From positions 1 to 61,996 of the forward strand of contig JAIBBV010000016.1 of the NCBI GenBank assembly GCA_019694465.1: a stretch of DNA of 61,996 nt, written 5' to 3'. Shown here in pieces: positions 34,852 to 42,831 of this stretch. Position numbers and translations under genes: made by a program. Positions within the stretch are counted from its first letter, which is position 1; each line of letters opens with the position of its first letter. Source of the DNA: Oligoflexia bacterium. Lineage in GTDB: Bacteria; Bdellovibrionota_C; UBA2361; JAFLCA01. The notes beneath the pieces are model-generated. The model did no database searches. It worked only from the letters and a program-made list of their open reading frames with translations, and had not been told where the DNA came from.

Positions 34852-36047
34852 TCCTCGTCTCCATCGCTAGCTTGATTCTGATTATATTGAAAGCAACGCT
34901 TTGGATTCTTTTCGCAGCGATCCTTGAAGAAGGCCTTGTAGTTTTGGCGTTGCCGAAAAGTGTCCTTTATTTTTAGGGCATCGGGAATCAAATTTTCCTG
35001 TGCCAGCCAAGTATATATGCGTTCTGCCGCCATACGGTGGGCGATTTCATTAGGGTGCTGATCCTTGCCTGGGTAGACGTGGAGACGCTCAGGCGGAATG
35101 CCGGAGTATAGAGTTCTTAGATCTAGCAGCGGAATGTTGAGCTCTTTTAGCAATCCCGCAATCTTTTGATGAATCATCACAAATGGATACTTATCATCAA
35201 AGGGAAAGCTAAATAATGGAAATAGCACCGCTACAACCGGAACTTTTGCCTTAGCGCTGACCTGAGCTATCTCCTGCAGAGCATTATTAAAAGCACCCCA
35301 AGTTTCATCGGCGGAGAAAAGGTCAAAATAGTATTGCTCATAGCGCTTGCGTGTTAGTGCAGCTCGAATACGTTGCGCAAGAAATCCTAACGATTTCCAA
35401 TAATACAAAATTGGACGGTTGTTGGGATCTATGCGCAGAGGACCAAAACGCGGATCTTCTCCAGGGCGAGGCTTATATATGCTTAATTCTGGATCATTGA
35501 GGGTAATTTGCAGAACTATTAAATCAGAGTTGTCGGCGGCAGCTTCCTTTACAATGTTTACTTCATCCCTCGTCGAGTATCCGGCAATTCCTTTGTTGAT
35601 AACTTCAGCCTTGAGTGCGCCATTTCCCAAATTGAGGAGGCGCTCAAGGCGCTTTGGGAACGTATCGTCGAACTGCAACCAAGGTCCAAAAGTGAATGAG
35701 TCCCCAACTACACTAATACGGAACGTGTTGGCTGGCTTTGCTTGCGGGTAGCCAAAATCCTGCAGGGAGGTGGCAGCTTCAGGTTTATAATAAAATTGGG
35801 GACGGTCGCTCCAACGAGCAGGTGCCATGAGTGGAGAGAGCAAGCGAAATGCTACTTCTATAACTATAAGCGCCAAAAACAATCCAAGTAGGACAACCAA
35901 GGCCAATCGCAGCATGGACACCTTGGAGCCCGACGAAGGAGACTTGTCTTGCAATTTGTGTGCTTCCATAGGTTGATGTGCTTCTAATAGCGCTTCCCCT
36001 GAGTTCTCTATAGTACTCAGCGTATTGCGGGAAAACAACACGCCCAT
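34848..36047 (-). CDS. Membrane-anchored SGNH/GDSL hydrolase
   Basis: 399 residues. One membrane helix at ~46-68 (LALVVLLGLFLALIVIEVAF) anchors a periplasmic esterase-like domain. SGNH residues: SVVGDSFTFG (Ser), an Asn in QITLNDPE, and DQHPNEIAHRMAAE (catalytic Asp-x-x-His in block V). Proteins of this kind often remove or transfer acyl groups on surface glycans. First gene of an operon with the nuclease and the small membrane protein (overlaps of 4 and 8 nt). Divergent from the EamA gene. Confidence 0.85.
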   Translation of the reverse strand: MGVLFSRNTLSTIENSGEALLEAHQPMEAHKLQDKSPSSGSKVSMLRLALVVLLGLFLALIVIEVAFRLLSPLMAPARWSDRPQFYYKPEAATSLQDFGYPQAKPANTFRISVVGDSFTFGPWLQFDDTFPKRLERLLNLGNGALKAEVINKGIAGYSTRDEVNIVKEAAADNSDLIVLQITLNDPELSIYKPRPGEDPRFGPLRIDPNNRPILYYWKSLGFLAQRIRAALTRKRYEQYYFDLFSADETWGAFNNALQEIAQVSAKAKVPVVAVLFPLFSFPFDDKYPFVMIHQKIAGLLKELNIPLLDLRTLYSGIPPERLHVYPGKDQHPNEIAHRMAAERIYTWLAQENLIPDALKIKDTFRQRQNYKAFFKDRCEKNPKRCFQYNQNQASDGDEE

Positions 36048-36277
36048 ATAGGCTAGAACTTAATTTATTGATGGAAGAGCTGAACAAGCACCCACTGCTG
36101 CGAACTTGGAATCCCGGTTATGGCTTTGTCTCGCCGCGTGAAAAAATCCTCAGTGTATCACATTGGATACGCTTGCAGTTTTTTCACTCGTGCTCATTGC
36201 CTGGCAAACAAACTGCAACTTGTCGTAGTTAGTGGTGAGAAAAGTTCCATGGAGACGTTTTTTGCTCTGAACCTATT

Positions 36278-37141
36278 ATGATGTTAGGCGCTGTAATAGC
36301 CTTAGGTGGCGCGGCACTGCATGCCGCAAAAGATATAATTAGTAAATCTCTTTCGAGCCGAGTCGATGGAGCTACTTCTACTTTTGCCTCCTTTGCCTTT
36401 GCGATCCCCTTTTATTTAGCAGCCCTGTTTATTCTCTGGCTAACGGGGTTAGAAGATTTTGCCCTAACGCCAGCTTTTTGGACTTGGATTGTTCTACGCT
36501 CATTAAGCGATGTATGCGCTGAGTGGTTTAAGATGCATAGCTTCACACATGGAGATTTATCAGTAGTTTCTTCATTGGTTGCCATGAGTCCAGTGGTGCT
36601 TCTGATTGTGTCACCGCTTGTAACTGGTGATGTCCCGAGCTTGCTAGGAATTGTGGGCGTTTGTATTTCCGTGTCTGGCACCGCGGTCATGCTGTATCGT
36701 CCAAGAAATTCGGCAACTAGAAGTGATCTAAGATCGATTGGCCTTGCTCTGCTATCAGCCTTTTTTTTCGCAATGAATGCTTGTTTTGACCGCTTAGCCG
36801 TACGTACGGCGTCTCCAACCCTTTCTGGTTTTGCCATGACTGTTGGGGCCTGCATCATTGTTATACCTAGCATGGTTGGCAAACCACAGCGGTGGTCATC
36901 GCTGGCAGGAGAGTTGCGGCGATTTTCGGCACGCGGACTACTAGAGTTTGTTTTCATGGTGGCTAAATTGTCAGCGCTTCAATATATGCAAGCTCCGTAC
37001 GTGGTGGCTTTACTGAGAAGCAGTGTGCTGTTTTCAGTTTTTGGGGGGCGCATGTTTTTTGCCGAGGGCGGCTTTAGGCGGCGCCTTTTCGCAGCGCTAC
37101 TTATTGTTGTTGGAATAGCTTGTGTGCTTCTGGGGGCATAG
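36278..37141 (+). CDS. EamA/DMT family transporter
   Basis: 287 residues with about ten hydrophobic segments in two EamA repeats. The second repeat begins around SIGLALLSAFFFAMNACFDRLAV. The C-terminal end (AALLIVVGIACVLLGA) is typical of drug/metabolite transporters. ATG 36278 or the next codon, also ATG, can be the start. The substrate cannot be told. It is followed by a hairpin-rich non-coding stretch. Confidence 0.88.
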   Translation: MMLGAVIALGGAALHAAKDIISKSLSSRVDGATSTFASFAFAIPFYLAALFILWLTGLEDFALTPAFWTWIVLRSLSDVCAEWFKMHSFTHGDLSVVSSLVAMSPVVLLIVSPLVTGDVPSLLGIVGVCISVSGTAVMLYRPRNSATRSDLRSIGLALLSAFFFAMNACFDRLAVRTASPTLSGFAMTVGACIIVIPSMVGKPQRWSSLAGELRRFSARGLLEFVFMVAKLSALQYMQAPYVVALLRSSVLFSVFGGRMFFAEGGFRRRLFAALLIVVGIACVLLGA

Positions 37142-37304
37142 GCCTAGCGCTAGTTTTTAGAGGGCATCCTAAAATATATAGAAACGCAGCTAGCCGGTAT
37201 TCTTATGAGCGGATGCGTGTTCCAGCCCCGCACAGGAGCCTATGCGGTGGCACAAGATCTGGGTGTGGAGCTTCTCTATTCGGTGATTTGTGCGGAAGCA
37301 TAAA

Positions 37305-37375
37305 CCCTGCGCGAGTGAGTTTTGACAAAAACTCACTCGCAATAGCAGGGCTAGGGCCATCTTGGCGAAGCCAAG
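37305..37375. terminator. Strong hairpin pair after the EamA gene
   Basis: GCGAGTGAGTTTT (37311-37323) pairs perfectly with AAAACTCACTCGC (37328-37340) over loop GACA. It is extended by CCCTGC/GCAGGG (37305-37310 with 37345-37350) after a 4-nt bulge. CTTGGC-GAA-GCCAAG follows at 37361-37375. The structure is 160 nt beyond the EamA stop and may act in either direction. Confidence 0.6.
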
Positions 37376-37540
37376 TGGACCAGTAGAGCACACAAACCCA
37401 GCCGACAAGTGGCTGCACTACTTAGCGTGCCTAACAAAATGAAAGCCTATATTGATGGCCCTAAGGAAGGGATAGCAGTGATTTTGAGGCAATTCGGCTG
37501 CCCCTCGGGGCTTAGGGTTTACTCGTCTTCTGCGGCTCGA

Positions 37541-37607
37541 CTTGGCTACGCCAAGATCTCGCTCGCCCATCCTCATTCATTTTTTGTCAAAAATGAATGA
37601 GGATGGG
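37541..37607. terminator. Bidirectional terminator-like hairpins at end of 37587-38414 gene
   Basis: CTTGGC-TAC-GCCAAG (37541-37555) is followed by a perfect 19-bp stem, 37566-37584 with 37589-37607, loop TGTC. The stop codon of the minus-strand gene lies inside the second stem. The order of a short CTTGGC hairpin next to a long CTCA-rich stem with a GACA/TGTC loop mirrors 37305-37375, so the two units look like inverted, diverged copies. The remaining DNA of 37142-37586 has no gene. Confidence 0.65.
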
Positions 37608-38414
37608 TTTATTTAGGGTTGAAATTTGAGCGTGGTCTCGATCGGGTAGGTCGCGTGTGAGCAGGATCATGCCTGGCTCAAGGCTAAAAAAAGGAGCTTC
37701 CTCCAAAAGACGTAGGACAAGTCTGTCTCCAACAAGTTCATCACGATCCCAGGTAGCTACGCCTTCTGGCGTTGAAAAGTCTGGCCCCAGGCCATCGAAG
37801 CACTGGAAGGCTACGGCAAAGTCGCAGTCAATATGCCAGAAGGGGGTGGGGTAGGTGGAGGTGATGAAAAATGAGGTATAAGGAGAGTTCGCAAAGGCAG
37901 AACTCCATTCAGCCATTCTTACAAGTTCATCGATCCATAACTCTTTGCCTTGGACCACTGAGTCCGCCAGGTTGGGGTCGCCAATTTCAGCTGGGTTAGG
38001 AAATCCAAGTTGGTCTAGTGTCTTGGTGAGTTGTAGGCGAAGTTCTGGAAGTGTCGTGTTGATAACAATATCGCGTGCTATGCAGGTGCGCCAAAAGTTA
38101 CGTATTGGTGCAGGGATGGCAGGCGAGTTCCAAATCTGCCCTGGCACTAAGGCGCCATTTATTGAATGGTCTCTAAGTAGGCTTGCAGCTTCTGCAAGTG
38201 TTGTAGCCTGCCGAATGCACGGCGGGAGGCTTAAAGCAGATTGCCCTATAAGCTTGTCGTGAGCCGGAGATGCATCTTCGGCACGCGGACCTAAGCGATC
38301 AGCAAAAAATGACATTGACGCCACACACCAACCAAACCACCGCTCGAGCCAATTCAGGACTTCGGCGGAGCTACTTTCATACCAAAGAAGTACTCCACTT
38401 CTTTGGGGCCACAC
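37587..38414 (-). CDS. Unknown protein, possibly DUF1826-like
   Basis: 275 residues from GTG 38414, with AGGGGG upstream; ATG at residue 34 is an alternative. The C-terminal half (STYPTPFWHIDCDFAVAFQCF, EPGMILLTRDLPDRDHAQIS, KPILIHF) shows a His-x-Asp then a distal His, the spacing of DUF1826 and of iron/2-oxoglutarate jelly-roll proteins. That assignment is tentative. It follows the DNA methyltransferase gene on the same strand after 75 nt. A perfect 10-bp inverted repeat covers codons 3-11. Confidence 0.65.
   Translation of the reverse strand: MWPQRSGVLLWYESSSAEVLNWLERWFGWCVASMSFFADRLGPRAEDASPAHDKLIGQSALSLPPCIRQATTLAEAASLLRDHSINGALVPGQIWNSPAIPAPIRNFWRTCIARDIVINTTLPELRLQLTKTLDQLGFPNPAEIGDPNLADSVVQGKELWIDELVRMAEWSSAFANSPYTSFFITSTYPTPFWHIDCDFAVAFQCFDGLGPDFSTPEGVATWDRDELVGDRLVLRLLEEAPFFSLEPGMILLTRDLPDRDHAQISTLNKPILIHF
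38382..38406 (-). promoter_or_regulatory. Hairpin over the start of the 37587-38414 gene
   Basis: CCAAAGAAGT (38382-38391) and ACTTCTTTGG (38397-38406) are perfect 10-bp arms with a 5-nt loop, eight nt after the GTG start codon. It could slow translation initiation, or it may mark that the real start is downstream. Confidence 0.45.
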
Positions 38415-38489
38415 CCCCCTAACTATATCCGTGTGCTTATGGCTAATCCACTTTTGCCACCAGAAAAGCTGGCAGCTTGGGCGAGACGA

Positions 38490-40244
38490 CTAACATTCTT
38501 CTGCTAGTAGTCTATCTATCTGCTCGCGTTCGTGATCTTTGAGGCCGTAGAGTTGCCCAACTAGGTTGTCAATTTCTGCGTCGATCTCTGAGCCTGCTTT
38601 GAATTTGCTAGAAGTCAGGGCATCTAAGCGTTTTATGAGTGAGCTGTTAGCTGACTCTAGAGTCGGGAGGGGAAAGTTATGAAGATCTTTTTTTAGCAAT
38701 TTGGGGAAGAGCGATCGCTGGGCCTTTTTGCCTTGTAGTTGGATAATTATGGTTCCAATTCTGGAATTGAGAATCGCTGCTAATACTCTTAAGTAAACTG
38801 CTGAACAGCCAGGCCTTGGGAGAATATGCAGGACAGACTTATTGTATAAAAATATCTCGTCCGTATAGCAGGCCTGAATGGCATGTGGTGCCTGACCTAG
38901 AATTTCGCGCACCAGGACACGTGGGCCAGTAAATCTAGATAGCTTCTGAGGCTCAGCAAGGTGAGGGCCATAGCGCAAATAGTTGCCAGACCAAGTAATA
39001 CTGTAGCGGCTTATGTCTCGACCCTCGAGATACTTTAAGTAGTCTGAGTTCTGGCATTCGTGACTATGAAAGCAGTGAGCTGCAACCTGCTCGTGGGTTT
39101 GAGGTGGCTTTCCCTTCCCGGTAGCATAGGCTTGCAAGGCTATCATAGGATGGAAGAGGGAGGCGGAGTCTCCCATAGGTATGCAATCAGCTACAAGTCG
39201 CTGTAGAAAGTCCAAGCCTTGTGGTGCACCATTAATTGAGATTTCTGACTCTGTGCGCACTAAGCAATCTTTTACCGATAATAGTCTTTTTCTTGCAGGC
39301 TGGCCTCGCTCATCAACAATTAGTAGCTGCTCAAATTGTGCCTGCTTTTTTATATTTACCACGACTGTCTCAACTCCTAGGGTTGGGAATGTCGTGTGAG
39401 GTAGAAGCCACAGCTCTTGGATTGCTCCGTGACTAAGAAGCAGCTTTCGTACTTGGCTTGCAGCTTCAATCCCTAGCCAAGCATTTGGAAGTACGAACAG
39501 AAGTTGCCCATGTGCAGCGAGTCTATCGTAAGCACGTGTTACAAATAGCAGATACTTATTCACCTTGCCCCTACGTGAGTCGGCGTAAGAGCGCTTTAGT
39601 ATTTTATTCTCAACACTTCCAATATTTCCGTTGCGCGACATGCCATAGGGGGGATTGCCAATGATTACATCGAACCCGCCCCTCTTGCTGACCTCAGGAA
39701 AATAATTTTGAAGATCTAAGGCCGACACATATTTCTCATCGGGAGCAAGCATATCGGGGGAAATTAAAAAGTCGCCGCAGACAATTTGCCTGTCTTGGTT
39801 CGCGTTAAGCTCTTCGCCAGTAAGAGATCGGAAGAGGAGAGCGACTAGACGCCTGGCTAAAAAAATTGATTGTTTATCAAGATCAATCCCAAATAGTCGG
39901 GTACTTATAAATTTTCTAAGTTGCTTGGTAGATAAGCCTAGTGCGTGCGCCCGTTGGAGGAGAGCTAGAAGAAATATGCCAGATCCACAGGCCGGGTCCA
40001 GAAATGTTCTGCTCTCCTCTAATACAGGCATGCTTGCCTCGGCCATGCGGGTTGCAAGCTCAGCCGGTGTATAGAAAGCGCCTCTTTTAGTGCGGTCGGT
40101 TTGGCTATTAATAAACTGGGCCTCTCCAGCCACTTCAAAAATTTGCTTAATTTGTGGCGTTGGGCTGGCCTCTAAATGGGCGAGGGGAGACAAAATGACT
40201 TTGTCTATCTTGAGATGCTGCGTGTGGAATGCGAAACTTTTCAA
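38490..40244 (-). CDS. TaqI/Eco57I-type N6-adenine DNA methyltransferase
   Basis: 584 residues. KRGAFYTPAELATRMAEA leads to motif I FLDPACGSGIFLLALL and motif IV GNPPYG, which identifies an N6-adenine enzyme of the gamma class. The C-terminal half (YLKYLEGRDISRYSITWSGN to LKKDLHNFPLPTLES) is a TaqI-like target-recognition domain. There is no N-terminal nuclease domain of type IIG enzymes and no restriction gene next to it, so it is either solitary or a defence part with an unrecognised partner. Start is TTG 40244, because no ATG occurs before the conserved core. That start is 18 nt from the divergent ATG of the acyltransferase gene. Confidence 0.88.
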   Translation of the reverse strand: MKSFAFHTQHLKIDKVILSPLAHLEASPTPQIKQIFEVAGEAQFINSQTDRTKRGAFYTPAELATRMAEASMPVLEESRTFLDPACGSGIFLLALLQRAHALGLSTKQLRKFISTRLFGIDLDKQSIFLARRLVALLFRSLTGEELNANQDRQIVCGDFLISPDMLAPDEKYVSALDLQNYFPEVSKRGGFDVIIGNPPYGMSRNGNIGSVENKILKRSYADSRRGKVNKYLLFVTRAYDRLAAHGQLLFVLPNAWLGIEAASQVRKLLLSHGAIQELWLLPHTTFPTLGVETVVVNIKKQAQFEQLLIVDERGQPARKRLLSVKDCLVRTESEISINGAPQGLDFLQRLVADCIPMGDSASLFHPMIALQAYATGKGKPPQTHEQVAAHCFHSHECQNSDYLKYLEGRDISRYSITWSGNYLRYGPHLAEPQKLSRFTGPRVLVREILGQAPHAIQACYTDEIFLYNKSVLHILPRPGCSAVYLRVLAAILNSRIGTIIIQLQGKKAQRSLFPKLLKKDLHNFPLPTLESANSSLIKRLDALTSSKFKAGSEIDAEIDNLVGQLYGLKDHEREQIDRLLAEEC

Positions 40245-40262
40245 GGCTTGTGTGCCTCTGCT

Positions 40263-41180
40263 ATGGATTTTCTTGCATATATCACTGTTCGCGCCCTGCT
40301 GTCAGGTTTGAATTGCCTGCCGCTCGCCCTGCGGATAACGGTAGTATCTACACTAGTTAAGGTCGTGTCATTGATAATTCCGCGCTTTAGGAAAATAGGG
40401 CGCAGAAATTTTGATTTGGCCTTTCCCAACATACCTCAGTCAGAGCGCGAAGCGCTGCTTAAATCGCATTACGTCTCGTTGGCTCGATTAATTGTTGATT
40501 TTGCAAGGTTGCCTCAGTTAGATGCGGAGTGGGTGCAGCAGCACGTGGCCTGCCCATTTCTGCCCCGCTTTGAGGAGCTAAAACGCGATTATCCTGGTAA
40601 GGGAATTGTAATTGCAACAGGCCATCTGGGAAGCTTTGAGTTATTGGCGCACTGCGTAGCAATGTATGGTTACCCGATAAGTTTTGTGGTGCGGCTTTTC
40701 AACTTGCCACGTCTTTCGGCCTGGTGGACAGGCATTCGTGAGCAATGGGGAAATAAGGTAATATCGCGAGATGGGGCTTTCAAGGAGATTGTTAAGGATT
40801 TAAGCCTTGGCCGTGATGTGGCGGTGCTATTTGACCAAAATGTTAAGCGTAACCATGCCGTGTTCGTGCCATGGTTCGGTCGTCCAGCAGCTACTACAAA
40901 ATCCGTGGCGCTCGCAGCAATTAGAACGGAAGCCCCCGTTATTGCCGCTGCAATTGTAAACCGAGGCCCAGACAATTATGAGATTCTAGCCAAGGAATTC
41001 GATTTCTTCGCGCTGTACGCCGATCAAGCCATAAGTATCGACAAAAAAGTCGAGATCATCACGACTGAGCTATCGAAGTGCTACGAAGATTTTATTAGGC
41101 AATCCCCAGCTGAATGGTTTTGGTTTCACAGGCGCTGGAAGACTGCGCCAACCGACGAGGCTGAGAAGTTCTATGAGTAA
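40263..41180 (+). CDS. LpxL/HtrB-type lipid A acyltransferase
   Basis: 305 residues from ATG 40263; an upstream extension to 40176 would run into the methyltransferase start. N-terminal membrane helix (DFLAYITVRALLSGL). ATGHLGSFELLA carries the H-x4-E catalytic motif of the lysophospholipid acyltransferase superfamily, and VAVLFDQNVKRNHAVFVPWFG contains the conserved acceptor-site segment. PAEWFWFHRRWK near the end is diagnostic of the LpxL/LpxM family. It adds a secondary acyl chain to Kdo-lipid A at the inner membrane. The next gene starts inside its stop region. Confidence 0.92.
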   Translation: MDFLAYITVRALLSGLNCLPLALRITVVSTLVKVVSLIIPRFRKIGRRNFDLAFPNIPQSEREALLKSHYVSLARLIVDFARLPQLDAEWVQQHVACPFLPRFEELKRDYPGKGIVIATGHLGSFELLAHCVAMYGYPISFVVRLFNLPRLSAWWTGIREQWGNKVISRDGAFKEIVKDLSLGRDVAVLFDQNVKRNHAVFVPWFGRPAATTKSVALAAIRTEAPVIAAAIVNRGPDNYEILAKEFDFFALYADQAISIDKKVEIITTELSKCYEDFIRQSPAEWFWFHRRWKTAPTDEAEKFYE

Positions 41181-41517
41181 GCCTCCAAGCAGCACTGTAT
41201 TAGAGTTCGATCCAAATTTATCAATTTTGCGATGTGTCCTTGTAGTGCTACTTGCTGGCTGCTGTGATGAAAAGGCCATACCACGCGAAGTTGAGGCACT
41301 CTATAGCTCGGCAGCTAAGGAGCGTAATGAAGCGGCACTTGCATTGGCGCGTTGTGGCGGAGAGGCCTCACGGGCTGTCGGCCGATTGGGTCAGCTATTA
41401 TACGACCAAAATGTGGGCGTTCAAAGCTCGGCTGCTTATGCATTGAGAAAGATTGATACGCCCGAGGCTCGGGGGATACTTGAACGCGCTATAAATGCTA
41501 AGAAAAGGAAGAAGTAG
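41173..41517 (+). CDS. Small HEAT-repeat lipoprotein
   Basis: Up to 114 residues. ATG 41173 overlaps the end of the acyltransferase gene by 8 nt, but it gives a long leader. A TTG at 41227 would give a compact lipoprotein signal (LRCVLVVLLAGC). After the Cys, two HEAT-like helical pairs are seen (ERNEAALALARCGGEASRAV, NVGVQSSAAYALRKIDTPEA), similar to PBS-lyase HEAT repeats. Basic tail KKRKK. Probably a small lipid-anchored adaptor; function unknown. Confidence 0.7.
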   Translation: MSKPPSSTVLEFDPNLSILRCVLVVLLAGCCDEKAIPREVEALYSSAAKERNEAALALARCGGEASRAVGRLGQLLYDQNVGVQSSAAYALRKIDTPEARGILERAINAKKRKK

Positions 41518-41628
41518 CTAGTGTAGAGTTGTATTATTGAATCTACACGTCACTTAACTTGGCAGAACAGTAACGAAGCTGGAAAGAACGAATAGAAGAT
41601 CGATTAAAGAAATGTAGGCAAAGTTGAA

Positions 41629-41656
41629 GGCTATTGCTCAGCAGTGAGCAATAGCC
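41629..41656. terminator. Perfect 12-bp hairpin
   Basis: GGCTATTGCTCA (41629-41640), loop GCAG, TGAGCAATAGCC (41645-41656). It sits at the end of the minus-strand frame 41638-41961, whose stop codon is inside it, and downstream of the plus-strand lipoprotein gene, so it may serve both. A second small stem, GTGTAGA/TCTACAC, is at 41521-41548. Confidence 0.6.
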
Positions 41657-41961
41657 AGCGTCAGCAACCAAGGAGCGCAACAGCCCACCAGCATGCTTGC
41701 GCCAGTCCAAACCGGTGCATGGGAGACGGTGGCACTACCAGAGCGATACCCCTGACCCCAAACGCTATTCGGGAATAGGCATAGGATCAGTCCGTACAAT
41801 GACATCCACACAGCTGCCCAGACTAGGCAACCAGTGACGTCGTCCATCGAACTGGGGGGACGCAGCCGACCGAGGTCCAGGCACACGTAGCAAAGCCAAC
41901 CATTGGCGCCACATACAAGCGATGGGCAAATCGCAAACCAGCCGAAATCACTATTCATCAA
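41638..41961 (-). CDS. Possible small membrane protein
   Basis: 107 residues from ATG 41961. Three hydrophobic stretches (WLCYVCLDLG region; CLVWAAVWMSLYGLILCLF; ASMLVGCCAPWLLTLAIA) and eight cysteines. The hairpin at its stop codon supports a real transcript end. There is no homologue that I recognise and no clear ribosome binding site, so this call is weak. The overlapping plus-strand frame 41922-42368 is less likely to be coding. Confidence 0.35.
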   Translation of the reverse strand: MMNSDFGWFAICPSLVCGANGWLCYVCLDLGRLRPPSSMDDVTGCLVWAAVWMSLYGLILCLFPNSVWGQGYRSGSATVSHAPVWTGASMLVGCCAPWLLTLAIAHC

Positions 41962-41966
41962 CTCAA

Positions 41967-42050
41967 CCCGGAAAAACCGGGAGTTACAGAAGGGGGAGAC
42001 AAGCTACTCCGCCACATAATGAAAGTGTGGCCGAGCAGCTTGTCCCCGGA
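41967..42050 (+). ncRNA. Candidate structured RNA, two consecutive hairpins
   Basis: CCCGG-AAAAA-CCGGG (~41967-41981) is followed by a long stem. 41998-42016 pairs with 42026-42044 at 17 of 19 positions over the loop TAATGAAAG, and is extended outside by GGG/CCC around one bulged A. The stem is too long and the loop too purine-rich for an ordinary terminator, and no U-run follows. It recalls small structured RNAs or intron-domain remnants, but I cannot match it to a family. 42045-42304 holds nothing else that I can support. Confidence 0.4.
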
Positions 42051-42304
42051 AACCTTAAAAATCGATCTTCTACCCATCCCATTATTAGCAGCCTATCTAA
42101 GCCTAATAAACTTAAGGTCAGCGCGCGCTATCTGTTGCAGCGCGCATTAGTTTCTAAATTCATTGAGATATTTTTTGAGGCAAGCAGCTCCCGCTTGATT
42201 AGCTACTCCCACTGTCCTTGGGCAATTTTGATACTAGAACTGGACCCTTTGCGGCTTGCACGAGACTGCTATGAGCGTAGCAGCATAGGGCGCTTATATG
42301 GCTG

Positions 42305-42652
42305 TCAGTTGCAATTATTGATGAAATACACAGCAAGGAAGTGCCTAGTAGCCAAAATACTCGCGTAAGCAACAAATAATAATGTTGCCAATGAAAATGC
42401 CGCGATTCTGTAAGATTTACTTGAGCTTTGCCAACCTAAGAAAATAGATAGAACCATTAGCGATACGATCATCGCATCAATGATAGGCGTGGAAAGTATT
42501 GCTACTAAGTCCTGGGGTGGGCAGATGTTTTCTGGGAAAGCATCTTGTACAATTGGCGAACTTGGATTTTTAAGTGCAACTGGAATAGCTGAGCTAGTTG
42601 CTGGTACCTGTAGGCCCGCAACTAAGTTTCCTTGTGCTGCTAGTAGCTGCAT
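42305..42652 (-). CDS. Small two-helix membrane protein, unknown
   Basis: 115 residues from ATG 42652. Two hydrophobic helices (DAMIVSLMVLSIFLGW and IAAFSLATLLFVAYASIL) follow a ~55-residue N-terminal part rich in Pro/Ala. AGG lies 13 nt upstream. It lies on the same strand as 42832-43989 and downstream of it by 180 nt. Not recognised. Confidence 0.5.
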   Translation of the reverse strand: MQLLAAQGNLVAGLQVPATSSAIPVALKNPSSPIVQDAFPENICPPQDLVAILSTPIIDAMIVSLMVLSIFLGWQSSSKSYRIAAFSLATLLFVAYASILATRHFLAVYFINNCN

Positions 42653-42831
42653 ATAAGCTTTACCTACTGTCTTGGGACTCTGCTAATGCTACCCAACTAT
42701 TACCTCCTAACTTAGGTTCACAACCAAGCAGCGCAGGCGAGCAATGTACCACCGACTACTCCCTGATCGCGTCTGTGAAAGCAGGAGTCCTATAAAAAAT
42801 CAGGTTGCCAAAAGCTTACAACTACCTCGCA

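Noticed and set aside
41998..42044. Group II intron domain V
   Set aside because: The GAAA-containing loop is suggestive, but the AGC triad, bulge and 34-nt length of domain V are not matched, and no reverse transcriptase is near.
41922..42368. 148-codon plus-strand frame over the candidate structured RNA
   Set aside because: It runs through two strong hairpins and overlaps a better small membrane protein frame; composition looks random.
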